Below, piece by piece: positions 1 through 7,221 of a DNA stretch of 29,338 nt (the first letter of the stretch is position 1; every line of letters starts with the position of its first letter). The translations under genes and the position numbers were made by a program. Origin of the DNA: Bacillota bacterium (GTDB lineage Bacteria; Bacillota; Clostridia; Oscillospirales; Ruminococcaceae); assembly GCA_023421245.1 (NCBI GenBank), contig JAEZTV010000024.1, positions 1 through 29,338 on the forward strand. The letters run 5' to 3'. The notes under the pieces were generated by a model. That model saw nothing but the letters and a program-made list of their open reading frames with translations. It was not told the origin of the DNA and made no database searches.

Positions 1-10
1 ACACTCTTCA

Positions 11-97
11 TGAAAGATGTGGCCTCCTTGTCGGTGTTGTTAGGTGTTGTAACTCAACTTTAACCGATTTGGCCTCATCTTTCACTTCTTTTTTTTT
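11..97 (+). terminator. Long imperfect hairpin with T9 tail, probable terminator of an upstream gene
   Basis: TGAAAGATG at 11-19 is complementary to CATCTTTCA at 76-84. The arms continue, after one T-T mismatch, into GGCC/GGCC, and further in TCGGT can pair with ACCGA. The 3' arm is followed after a few bases by nine T residues (89-97). Shape and tail suggest intrinsic termination of a transcript entering from the left of the window. The loop is long (about 40 bases), so a structured RNA or attenuator is also possible. Confidence 0.5.
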
Positions 98-157
98 AAA
101 ATGTCCAATATCTATTGTAGTCCTACAATTTGTGCTATTAATGTACAACAGTATTAC

Positions 158-187
158 TTGCAATGGGATATAAAAAGATGGTACTAT
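158..187 (+). promoter_or_regulatory. Candidate sigma-A promoter for the E2-like gene
   Basis: TTGCAA (158-163) and TACTAT (182-187) are separated by 18 bases, giving reasonable -35 and -10 boxes in the gap before the gene at 321. It is a match by eye only and would give an untranslated leader of about 125 bases. Confidence 0.35.
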
Positions 188-320
188 AGGTGCATATGAG
201 TAAAGAGTTTCCGTGCGTCTGGGGCTGGTTTTGCTAAACCGGACAACCACGCAATAGCACCTGCCCTTTACCCGCCTTTTGCGCAGCAGGGGAACGTGTG
301 AAACAGGGAGAGTGATTACC

Positions 321-1211
321 ATGCCGCCTTTTACCAAGCGCCGCCATGACGGAACCTACATTCAGGGCCGTGAGGCCTACAGCAAGCTAATGCCGCATAT
401 TATGCGTACGCGCACCGAATCGCTGGTGTTCTACCCCATTGAGATTAATGTGGAAAAGGCACTGCGCTATATGGATTTAAAGCGTGCCGAGGGGATAAAG
501 ATAACGCTGTTTAACATCGTGCTTGCCGCCATTGCGCGCACCGCGATGGAATACCCGAAGATCAACCGCTTTGTTGCGGGACGCAGGCTGTATGCACACA
601 ACAAGTTTTGCGCTTCGTATGTGGTAAAGCGTCAAATGACGCTGGAGGGTGACGACAGTCTGGCAAAGATTACATTTAATCCGGAGCATACACTGTTTGA
701 AAATGCCGCCAGCATGAACGAATGCCGCCGCGTGATCAAAAAGGGTGCGCAGGGCGGTGTGGATAAGATTATTGTGTACTTTTCCAGATTGCCGCGTTTT
801 ATGCTGCGGATTGTCTCGTTTATGATAACAAGGCTTGAGTATTCGGACATGCTGCCGGCCTCGTTTTGCGACAGCCTGCCCTACTACTGCAGCGTGTTTG
901 CCTCAAACCTTGGCAGCATTGGTGCGGATGCCCCGTTTCACCACCTGTACGAATGGGGGACCTGCTCCATTTTTCTTACGGTTGGCAGAACGTTTGATAA
1001 GCTGGTGCTGGAGGAGGACGGAATCGTACGCAACGTAAAGCACGCGAACATCCGCGCAACCATTGATGAGCGTATCTGCGACGGATTTTACCTTTCGCGT
1101 GCGCTGGACTTTTTTGCGCGGTTGCTGCAAAACCCTGAGCTGCTGGAGATCTCACACACCGAGTATCGCGCACGCGGCAGAAAAACCGGTAAGGTGGCGA
1201 CAACGGTGTAG
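321..1211 (+). CDS. 2-oxoacid dehydrogenase E2 / CAT-fold acyltransferase-like protein lacking the catalytic His
   Basis: A 296-residue protein resembling the catalytic domain of dihydrolipoamide acyltransferases and chloramphenicol acetyltransferase. It has no lipoyl domain and no peripheral-subunit-binding domain. The start at 321 is preferred over an upstream in-frame ATG because AGGGAGAG lies about 8 bases before it. The C-terminal motif normally HxxxDG reads ERICDG (Glu at about residue 250), so the catalytic base histidine is replaced while the DG is kept. NLGSIG near the middle and the hydrophobic C-terminal helix fit the fold. In these families the enzyme moves an acyl group from CoA; with the His gone, either the chemistry differs or the protein binds without catalysis. 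No dehydrogenase E1 or E3 genes are nearby, so a role in a 2-oxoacid dehydrogenase complex is unlikely. Substrate unknown. Confidence 0.75.
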   Translation: MPPFTKRRHDGTYIQGREAYSKLMPHIMRTRTESLVFYPIEINVEKALRYMDLKRAEGIKITLFNIVLAAIARTAMEYPKINRFVAGRRLYAHNKFCASYVVKRQMTLEGDDSLAKITFNPEHTLFENAASMNECRRVIKKGAQGGVDKIIVYFSRLPRFMLRIVSFMITRLEYSDMLPASFCDSLPYYCSVFASNLGSIGADAPFHHLYEWGTCSIFLTVGRTFDKLVLEEDGIVRNVKHANIRATIDERICDGFYLSRALDFFARLLQNPELLEISHTEYRARGRKTGKVATTV

Positions 1212-1293
1212 TGCGGCGGCTTTTTGCCTACAATGATATCAGAATATCTGTAAGCTTTACACCCTAAGCACAGGAATGGAGTGACTATTTTTT

Positions 1294-1980
1294 ATGAACC
1301 GTTTTCTCTATAAGCTCGAAAAAATGATTCGCAAGGTTGCGGTGCCAAACCTTATGTTGTATATCACCGGCGGCATGCTGCTGATGTTTATCATCAGCTA
1401 CCTTATGCCGGGCATTGTGGAATTTCAGGGGCAGCAGACCACCGTGCTCGGCCTTTTAACCCTTGACCGTAATGCGCTGTTTGCAGGGCAGGTATGGCGG
1501 CTTATTACCTATATCTTTTTACCGCCTAATTCCAGCCCGATCTTTATTTTACTATCGCTGTACTTCTACTATATGATCGGCACAAACCTTGAGAGTCACT
1601 GGGGTACGGCAAGGTTTAACCTGTACTACCTTTTGGGTATGCTGGGCACTACAATTGCCGCGCTGATTGCGGGGTATGGCACCAACATGTACCTCAACTA
1701 CTCGCTGTTCTTTGCGTTTGCGGTATTGTTCCCCGACACGCAGATAATGCTGTTTTTTGTTATCCCGCTTAAGATTAAGTATCTGGCCTATGTCAACGCG
1801 GCATTCTTTGGCATTAGCTTTATCTTTGGCTCGTGGGCAATGCGTGCTGCAATTCTTGCATCGCTGCTCAACTTCTTTTTGTTTTTTGGTGGCGATTTCA
1901 TTAAGCGCATCCGTGAACAGCGGCAGTATTCAGCCACACGCCGAAACTTCCGGCGACAGAATAACAACCGCTGGCAATAG
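1294..1980 (+). CDS. Rhomboid-like integral membrane protein, probably not a protease
   Basis: A 228-residue protein with about six hydrophobic segments and a basic, Arg/Asn-rich cytoplasmic tail from about residue 203. Rhomboid-like features are the QVWRLITYIFLP segment after the first membrane helix and the NLESHWGTARF segment. The place where active rhomboids carry GxSG instead reads NYSLFFAFA followed by FPD, and no matching helix-borne catalytic His is obvious. By family knowledge this makes it a pseudoprotease or derlin-like member, which bind membrane clients without cutting them. A GGAATGGAG sequence lies upstream of the ATG. It lies 48 bases before the first MATE gene on the same strand and may be cotranscribed with it. 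Function is inferred only from fold similarity. Confidence 0.7.
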   Translation: MNRFLYKLEKMIRKVAVPNLMLYITGGMLLMFIISYLMPGIVEFQGQQTTVLGLLTLDRNALFAGQVWRLITYIFLPPNSSPIFILLSLYFYYMIGTNLESHWGTARFNLYYLLGMLGTTIAALIAGYGTNMYLNYSLFFAFAVLFPDTQIMLFFVIPLKIKYLAYVNAAFFGISFIFGSWAMRAAILASLLNFFLFFGGDFIKRIREQRQYSATRRNFRRQNNNRWQ

Positions 1981-2028
1981 CGACTATGATTTTTCGTCGT
2001 CAGACGGCAAAGGCGGTTTTACAAACAA

Positions 2029-3396
2029 TTGAGAATAAAAAAGACGCGCGTCATTGACGCAAAGACGCCGCTGTGGCTTATTAGCTACCCGATCTTTATT
2101 GAAATTCTTTTGCATATGCTGGTGGGCAATATCGACCAGTTTATGCTTAGCCGCTACAGCGATAACGCAGTCGCTGCCGTGGGCAACGTCAACCAGATTA
2201 TCGGAATCGTTTTTGTTTTGTTCTCGGTGCTTGCGGCCGCCACTACTATTTTGGTGTCGCAGGCGCTGGGCGCGAAGGATTACGACAAGGTAAGTGAAAT
2301 TTACTCGGTGGCGGTGTATGTTAATCTTGCATTCGGCCTTTTGGTGAGTGCCGCCATGACGGTGTTTGCCCGCCCCATTCTTGGCCTTTTGCATACGCCG
2401 CCTGAGCTGATGACGGACGCGATGGCTTATCTGCATATTGTGGGCGCGGGGCTGTTTGGCCAGGCCGTAATCTCGGCGATGGGCGCCATCTTCCGTGCGA
2501 ACGGGCATGCTATGTATGGTATGCTGGTATCGCTGGGGGTAAATATCATCAACATCATCGGCAACGCGCTGCTGCTGTACGGCTGGTGGGGGCTGCCCCG
2601 CATGGGCGTTGCGGGTGTCGCAATCTCAACGCTGGTTAGCCGGTTTATCGGTTTGATTTTGCTGCTGGTGCTGTTCCACCGCAAGATTACGGGCACGATC
2701 AGCCTGAAATACCTGCGTCCGTTTCCGCGTGCAACCTTGGTTCGGCTGCTGCGGGTGGGGGTACCGTCGGCGGGGGAAGAGCTTATGTACAACTCGGCCG
2801 AGACGGTTGTGCTGGGCTTTGCCAATACGATGGGTGCGGTGGTGCTTACGGGCAGGGCATATGCATACATCATTGCGTGGTTTTCGGTACTGTATACCGT
2901 AGCGGTCTCGGATGGTACGCAGATTATTGTCGGGCATCTCATCGGTGCGGGAGATGAAGAGGGGGCAAACCGCCGCGTGTTTAAAACGCTGTGGCCCGCT
3001 GTTTTGGTGTCGGTGTGCATTACAACCGTCATCTATCTTAATGCCGATGTTTTACTCGGGATATTTACCGATAACCCCGAGGTTATTGCCATTGGCAAGC
3101 AGCTGCTGCTGATGGAGATTGTGCGGGAGCTTGGCAGTACGTTTAATGTGATTATTATCCGTTCGCTGCAGGCGGCGGGTGATGTTCGGTTCCCGGTGGT
3201 GATCGGTATTGTGTCGATGTGGGGCGTTATGGTGCCGATGGCTTACCTGTTCGGCGTTCACCTCGGCCTTGGGCTGCTTGGCCTGTGGATTGGCGTTGCC
3301 ATGGACGAATGTGTGCGCGCGGTGATTGTATTCATCCGCTGGAAGAGCGGGCGCTGGCGCGGTAAGGCACTTGTTGGTGTAAACGCCGTAAAATAG
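2029..3396 (+). CDS. MATE family efflux transporter, first of a tandem pair
   Basis: A 455-residue protein with about 12 membrane segments, the usual size for MATE exporters, which expel drugs, toxins or metabolites in exchange for Na+ or H+. Family-like segments include the N-terminal LVGNIDQFMLSRYSDNAVAA, the FRANGHAMYG loop in the first half and the RSLQAAGDVRFP loop in the second. I take TTG at 2029 as the start: there is no in-frame ATG before the first membrane segment, a stop lies upstream, and the residues after it (KKTRVIDAKTPLW) align directly with the N-terminus of the next gene. AAAGGCGG lies about 12 bases upstream, a weak ribosome site. The following gene is a close paralogue beginning 53 bases later. 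Substrate cannot be read from the sequence. Confidence 0.9.
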   Translation: MRIKKTRVIDAKTPLWLISYPIFIEILLHMLVGNIDQFMLSRYSDNAVAAVGNVNQIIGIVFVLFSVLAAATTILVSQALGAKDYDKVSEIYSVAVYVNLAFGLLVSAAMTVFARPILGLLHTPPELMTDAMAYLHIVGAGLFGQAVISAMGAIFRANGHAMYGMLVSLGVNIINIIGNALLLYGWWGLPRMGVAGVAISTLVSRFIGLILLLVLFHRKITGTISLKYLRPFPRATLVRLLRVGVPSAGEELMYNSAETVVLGFANTMGAVVLTGRAYAYIIAWFSVLYTVAVSDGTQIIVGHLIGAGDEEGANRRVFKTLWPAVLVSVCITTVIYLNADVLLGIFTDNPEVIAIGKQLLLMEIVRELGSTFNVIIIRSLQAAGDVRFPVVIGIVSMWGVMVPMAYLFGVHLGLGLLGLWIGVAMDECVRAVIVFIRWKSGRWRGKALVGVNAVK

Positions 3397-3449
3397 CTTT
3401 TTTCTGCATCAATTCAAAATTTGTATTTAATAAAGAACGGACAAGCTGA

Positions 3450-4820
3450 ATGATGGATAAAAAGATCCGCGTTATCGACGCGAAAACCTCGCTTTGGATT
3501 GTAACCCTTCCAATCTTTATTGAGATGCTCCTACATATGCTGGTGGGTAACATCGACCAGCTGATGGTCAGCCGCTTTTCAGATAACGGAGTTGCTGCCA
3601 TCGGCAACGTCAACCAGATTATCAACCTTGTGTTTATTCTGCTTAGCGTGCTTGGAACGTCCGCAACCATTATGATATCGCAAGTGCTCGGCGCGAAGGA
3701 TTATGGCAGGGTATCCGAGATCTATTCGGTGGCGGTCTATGTGAATCTTGCGTTTGGCCTTGTGCTGAGCACAGTGCTTGTAGTATTTGCGCGCCCCATT
3801 TTGCGCTTGCTGCAGACCCCTGCCGAGCTGTTTGAGGACGCGGTAATCTACCTGATGCTGGTGGGCAGCGGTATATTCTGTCAGGCGGTGATTGTCACGC
3901 TCGGCGTAATATTTCGCGCAAACGGGCACACCAAGCACACCATGTACGTTTCAGTTGCCGTAAACCTGATTAACATTGCAGGCAATGCGCTGCTATTGTA
4001 CGGCTGGTGTGGGTTGCCCCGCATGGGAGTTGCGGGTGTTGGTATTGCAACACTGGTCAGCCGTATTATCGGCATGCTGCTGCTGCTTGTGCTGTTTAAG
4101 CGAACGATAACGGGCAGTATCTCGGTAAAATATCTGCGCCCCTTTCCGTTTGCCACGCTCATAAAGCTTTTGCGTATCGGTATTCCCGCAGGCGGAGAAT
4201 CGCTTATCTACTCCCTTGCCCAGACACTGCTGCTGGGCTTTGCCAACACCATGGGCGCCGTGGTTTTGTCGGCAAGGGCATATGCCTCTATCATCGCGTG
4301 GTTTTCATGGCTGTATGCCGCCGCCGTGTCACAGGGCACGCAGATTATTGTCGGGCATCTGATCGGCGCGGGAGATGAGGACGGTGCCGACCGCCGCGTG
4401 CGCAGGACACTGTGGCCCGCTGTTTTTGTTTCGCTTGGCGTTACGGTGCTCATCTATTTCAGCGGAGGCGCACTGCTCGGGGTTTTTACCGACAACCCCG
4501 AGATTATCGCCATTGGCAGACAGGTGCTGCTCGTTGAGATTGTGCTGGAGCTGGGGCGTGCGTTTAATATGATAATTATTCGCTCGCTGCAGGCGGCGGG
4601 GGATGTGCGATTCCCCGTTGCCGTAGGCGTGATGACGATGTGGGGCGTAATGGTGCCGGTTGGATACCTGCTGGGTGTACATCTTGGGCTTGGACTGATG
4701 GGGCTATGGATCGGCGTTGCGTGCGATGAGTGTCTTCGTGCGGGCATTATGTTCCTACGCTGGAAGCGCGGCCATTGGCGCGGCAGGGCAGTTGCGAAAG
4801 CAGGCATCGCCACGGGATGA
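3450..4820 (+). CDS. MATE family efflux transporter, second of a tandem pair
   Basis: A 456-residue, about 12-helix MATE exporter that aligns without gaps over nearly its whole length with the preceding gene (roughly two thirds identical by eye). Examples are KKIRVIDAKTSLW near the start and RSLQAAGDVRFPVAVG near residue 380. The two copies differ most inside the membrane helices lining the pore (for example QAVIVTLG against QAVISAMG) and at the C-terminus, suggesting different substrates or a possible heterodimer; MATE proteins normally act as monomers. ATG ATG start codons are adjacent, so 3450 or 3453 could be used. The gap between the two genes has no terminator. After the stop there is no gene for 1.2 kb. 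Confidence 0.9.
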   Translation: MMDKKIRVIDAKTSLWIVTLPIFIEMLLHMLVGNIDQLMVSRFSDNGVAAIGNVNQIINLVFILLSVLGTSATIMISQVLGAKDYGRVSEIYSVAVYVNLAFGLVLSTVLVVFARPILRLLQTPAELFEDAVIYLMLVGSGIFCQAVIVTLGVIFRANGHTKHTMYVSVAVNLINIAGNALLLYGWCGLPRMGVAGVGIATLVSRIIGMLLLLVLFKRTITGSISVKYLRPFPFATLIKLLRIGIPAGGESLIYSLAQTLLLGFANTMGAVVLSARAYASIIAWFSWLYAAAVSQGTQIIVGHLIGAGDEDGADRRVRRTLWPAVFVSLGVTVLIYFSGGALLGVFTDNPEIIAIGRQVLLVEIVLELGRAFNMIIIRSLQAAGDVRFPVAVGVMTMWGVMVPVGYLLGVHLGLGLMGLWIGVACDECLRAGIMFLRWKRGHWRGRAVAKAGIATG

Positions 4821-4883
4821 TATCTGCGGTTTACCGCAAAATGGTACGACCTCATCCGCCATAGTGAATCAAAGATTCACTGT

Positions 4884-4934
4884 GCCACCTTCTCCGAAAC
4901 GGCAAGCAATGCTTGACGTTGGGAAGGCTTTACG
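4884..4934. repeat. Nested hairpin: CCTTCTCC/GGGAAGG frame enclosing a second hairpin
   Basis: CCACCTTCTCC at the left and GGGAAGGC at the right can pair imperfectly, with the inner stem AACG-CAAGC/GCTTG-CGTT between them. The same outer frame occurs at 5565-5589 with only TAATA in the loop, so this copy looks like that simple hairpin with a smaller palindrome placed in its loop. Confidence 0.5.
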
Positions 4935-5160
4935 CGAAGAGGCTGGTTATGTAGGTGAAATTGAAATCATGCGGAAATGTTCCGTCTACGGGGCGTGGCA
5001 ATTAGGCGACGAAACCGCTAAGCAACAAAAGAACAGCCGAGGGAACAAAACGCAAAGCGTTTTGCGTGGAGTGAAATCGCGACCGGGGCTCAGGGAGCTT
5101 TTTGCTCCGCGCCGAGGATAGCGGATTAGAGCGCAAGGCCTGTCGCCTGATTGCCCGCGC

Positions 5161-5228
5161 GGGGTTCAGGGGGGCACCCCTGATTCGGTTTTGGGTACTT
5201 TTGTCGAACAACAAAAGTACCTCGCCCG
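5161..5228. repeat. Composite palindromic element, copy A
   Basis: The order is GGGGTTCAGGGG, CCCCTGATT, then a 22-base palindrome GGTACTTTTGT (5194-5204) with ACAAAAGTACC (5211-5221), then TCGCCCG. A diverged copy in the same order and orientation lies at 5814-5884. Each copy ends in a different short hairpin (CGCC/GGCG here). Confidence 0.6.
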
Positions 5229-5307
5229 AAGGCGAAACCTTCCTTCATAATACACACAAAGGTGTGGTTAACTGCCACCCGTCTGGTATTAACGGGGCGT
5301 CGGAGGA

Positions 5308-5353
5308 CATAGCGAAACAAGGTTTCGCATTTGGAAAACCTGCGGTTTTCCAC
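5308..5353. repeat. Two-hairpin repeat unit, copy 1
   Basis: ATAG is followed by the perfect stem GCGAAAC/GTTTCGC, a few bases, and a second perfect stem GGAAAACC (5333-5340) with GGTTTTCC (5344-5351). Copies 2 and 3 lie at 5517-5560 and 5949-5992, all on the same strand. This is the best preserved copy. Confidence 0.7.
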
Positions 5354-5400
5354 CTGTTTCATCACGCCCTGTCTGCGGCGATGGGCGATGAGGTAAAATG

Positions 5401-5449
5401 CGGACGCGCAATGCGCGCCCCTACGCATTGCGCAAAAGGAAGCCGTCCG
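5401..5449. repeat. Nested inverted repeat
   Basis: Outer arms CGGACG (5401-5406) and CGTCCG (5444-5449) enclose a 10-bp inner stem GCGCAATGCG (5406-5415) with CGCATTGCGC (5424-5433), leaving a one-sided bulge of about ten bases. The outer arms share base 5406 with the inner stem. Confidence 0.55.
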
Positions 5450-5516
5450 AGGGTGAGACCTATAGAAACTCTGCGAAAACTACCTCATCTCGGCACATAG
5501 CCAGCCTACGGCTGGC

Positions 5517-5560
5517 ATATAGCGAAACAAGTTTCGCATTCTAAAAACCTGCGGTTTTCC
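5517..5560. repeat. Two-hairpin repeat unit, copy 2
   Basis: It has the same structure as the unit at 5308: ATAG, GCGAAAC/GTTTCGC and AAAAACC/GGTTTT, with one base fewer in the first loop and changes in the second stem. It follows directly after another ATAG hairpin with stem GCCAGCC/GGCTGGC (5500-5516). Confidence 0.65.
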
Positions 5561-5564
5561 GCGC

Positions 5565-5589
5565 CACCTTCTCCTAATAGGAGAAGGCT
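5565..5589. repeat. Perfect short hairpin CCTTCTCC/GGAGAAGG
   Basis: An 8-bp perfect stem with loop TAATA, continuous with the end of the two-hairpin unit copy 2. It provides the simple form of the frame seen at 4884-4934. There is no T tail, so it is not a usual terminator. Confidence 0.55.
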
Positions 5590-5655
5590 TGGGCGAGGAT
5601 TAAGCGTGAGCAAATCAATTATTATGCCGAGGTTAAAAGAACGGCAAGGGTTGGG

Positions 5656-5805
5656 GCACGGGCGAAACGGAACAAGTACAATCGAGCGTGGAGGGAATCA
5701 AGCGCGCAGCGTTTGACGTTTGTGCAAAACTGTTCCCCATGCCATTTTGCACAAACGCCGATAATTCTTTGTGAATAGAAACTGCAAGGTGTAGTTCGCC
5801 CGTGC
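5656..5805. repeat. 150-base element with terminal inverted repeats and an inner 13-bp stem
   Basis: GCACGGGCGAA (5656-5666) and TTCGCCCGTGC (5795-5805) are perfect 11-base inverted repeats at the ends. Inside, CGTTTGTGCAAAA (5717-5729) pairs with TTTTGCACAAACG (5745-5757). The layout is that of a miniature inverted-repeat element or a long structured RNA. No target-site duplication is obvious. Confidence 0.5.
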
Positions 5806-5813
5806 TGCGGTTG

Positions 5814-5884
5814 GGGTTTCAAGGGGCGAAGCCACTTGATTCATTTTTGCCTACTTTTGTTGAACTACAAAAGCAGGTCGCCCG
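5814..5884. repeat. Composite palindromic element, copy B
   Basis: Diverged copy of the element at 5161: GGGGTTTCAAGGGG, CACTTGATT, then CCTACTTTTGT with ACAAAAGCAGG, then TCGCCCG. It is followed at once by a distinct hairpin GTCCGT/ACGGAC. The shared order with different terminal hairpins suggests one element family. Confidence 0.6.
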
Positions 5885-5948
5885 TCCGTGCGAGAACGGA
5901 CAGACATAAAGCATCTCCGTATAGTGAAACGATATGACCTCATCTCGC

Positions 5949-5992
5949 ACATAGCAAAACAAAGTTTCGCATTGGGAAAACCTGCGGTTTTC
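5949..5992. repeat. Two-hairpin repeat unit, copy 3
   Basis: ATAG, GCAAAAC/GTTTCGC (one mismatch) and GGGAAAACC/GGTTTTC. The preceding bases ACCTCATCTCGCACATAGC closely match those before 5497, so the repeated stretch extends about 15 bases further left than the hairpins. Confidence 0.65.
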
Positions 5993-6060
5993 GGTGTTGT
6001 GCAAGAATTGCATTTGCCCTACGGCGGGTAACGATATAACATAGGGTTTGGGAGGATACG

Positions 6061-6270
6061 ATGAAACAGAACAAGATAGACCGCATCAACGAGCTTGCCC
6101 GTAAGGCGAAAGCGGAAGGGCTTACCGCGCAGGAGGCAGAGGAACAAAAGGTGCTGCGCGCCGAGTATATTAAAGAATATCGCGAGGGGCTGCGCCAAAC
6201 ACTCGACCGTGTGGTGATTAAGGAGCCCGACGGCAGTGTGCGCCCGCTTAGCAAAAAGGATAAACAGTAG
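6061..6270 (+). CDS. UPF0291 (DUF896, YnzC-like) small protein
   Basis: A 69-residue, highly charged protein matching the Firmicute UPF0291/DUF896 family in length and in the conserved core. This consists of INELARKAKAEGLT (residues 9-22), QEAEEQKVLRAEYI (24-37) and a LRQTLD segment near residue 45, forming the helical hairpin known for Bacillus YnzC. Function is not established; in Bacillus subtilis the gene sits near the SOS-regulated yneA region, but no lexA or SOS box is visible here. GGGAGG lies 6 bases upstream of the ATG. The next gene starts 59 bases after the stop, so the two may share a transcript. Confidence 0.9.
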   Translation: MKQNKIDRINELARKAKAEGLTAQEAEEQKVLRAEYIKEYREGLRQTLDRVVIKEPDGSVRPLSKKDKQ

Positions 6271-6329
6271 CAGAAAACAAAGCAATAAGAACCATGGCTT
6301 TGTGTACAGCCGGAAATGGGGTTGGGGAT

Positions 6330-7178
6330 ATGGCGAAATCGAAAAAGGCCAAAGCGGTACGATTTGCTATACTGTGTACCCTGCTTTTTCTTTTTACGCA
6401 GGCAGCGGCGGGCCTTATTGCTTCGCTGATTATTTCCGTTGCCGTTTCACAAGAGTATGGGGATACGGCACACATTCAGGCAAGGGTTACGGAGATCGTA
6501 TCATCGAACCTGATACTTATTGCAATCTTCGGGAACCTTTTGTTTTTGGCGGTTGTGCTGCTGGTTGCGCGGCGTCACCGTACAACGCCGCTCTCCACCC
6601 TGCGCTTGCATCGGGCGGCGGCTTCTCAATATCTGTTGCCGGTGCTCGTTATACTTTTCTTTTCATCGTCATGGAATATGGCATGGGAGGCATTACCCCT
6701 GCCGCAGCGCTTGATGGGAAACGTGACTGCAATAGAGCAGGCGGCACAAGGCAACATGGTATTATTCTTCATCGCGATTGCGGTTATAGGGCCGATTGCG
6801 GAGGAAATAGCCTTTCGCAAAATAATAATGAGCAGGCTGCGGGGGGTGATGCCCGCTACGCCGGCCATTGCTATCAATGCACTGCTTTTTGGATTGACGC
6901 ACGGTATAACCGGCAGCGTTACAACGGTTGTATTTGCGTTTATAGGCGGTATAATCTTCGCGCTGGCTTATGAAAAAACGGGGTCGGTATTGGTAGCAGT
7001 CGTCACCCATACGGCGGGGAATTTATGCGACTTTGTGCCGCGCGTCAGCAGTGCCTTGCTTCCTTCGGTACAGTACGTCTTGATTGGTGTTTTGATGGTG
7101 TGTGCCGTCATTGCTTTTATGCTGCTGCTTAAAAAGCCCTCAGGGCTTGTGCGTAGAACTCCTGCCGTACCAGGCTAA
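6330..7178 (+). CDS. CPBP family intramembrane metalloprotease
   Basis: A 282-residue membrane protein with about seven to eight hydrophobic segments. The CPBP (CAAX protease and bacteriocin-processing, Abi) motifs are present in order: EEIAFR (the EExxxR motif, about residue 159), FGLTHG (about residue 191) and HTAGN near residue 230. The glutamates and histidines are the expected metal and catalytic ligands, so the enzyme looks intact. Family members cut within or next to the membrane and serve in bacteriocin self-immunity or peptide maturation; no bacteriocin precursor is visible here. An in-frame ATG 36 bases upstream (6294) lacks a ribosome site. I prefer 6330, whose MAKSKKAK start is followed directly by the first membrane helix, though its own ribosome site is also weak. 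Confidence 0.85.
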   Translation: MAKSKKAKAVRFAILCTLLFLFTQAAAGLIASLIISVAVSQEYGDTAHIQARVTEIVSSNLILIAIFGNLLFLAVVLLVARRHRTTPLSTLRLHRAAASQYLLPVLVILFFSSSWNMAWEALPLPQRLMGNVTAIEQAAQGNMVLFFIAIAVIGPIAEEIAFRKIIMSRLRGVMPATPAIAINALLFGLTHGITGSVTTVVFAFIGGIIFALAYEKTGSVLVAVVTHTAGNLCDFVPRVSSALLPSVQYVLIGVLMVCAVIAFMLLLKKPSGLVRRTPAVPG

Positions 7179-7221
7179 ACCGGCGCATGGTACAGACAGT
7201 AACGAACCCCGCCGCACCTGC

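Larger units (their letters stand above)
4821..6060. repeat. Gene-free 1.2 kb cluster of palindromic repeats
   Basis: No open reading frame here has a convincing ribosome site or recognisable protein. The stretch is filled with short perfect hairpins, among them GCGGT/ACCGC at 4825, GTGAATC/GATTCAC at 4864, AAAACGC/GCGTTTT near 5047, GGAGC/GCTCC near 5094 and GCCAGCC/GGCTGGC near 5500. Repeated composite units are listed separately. Five hairpins follow the tetranucleotide ATAG directly (4861, 5309, 5497, 5519, 5951). The pattern resembles REP or MITE-type interspersed elements that have collected between genes; the family is not one I can name. Confidence 0.7.

Noticed and set aside
5102..5500. 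A 132-codon plus-strand open frame in the repeat region
   Set aside because: It reads through palindromic repeats, giving low-complexity protein with no ribosome site; the repeats explain the sequence better.
4821..6060. CRISPR array
   Set aside because: Repeat units are few, unequal and not separated by spacers of constant length, and no cas genes are near.
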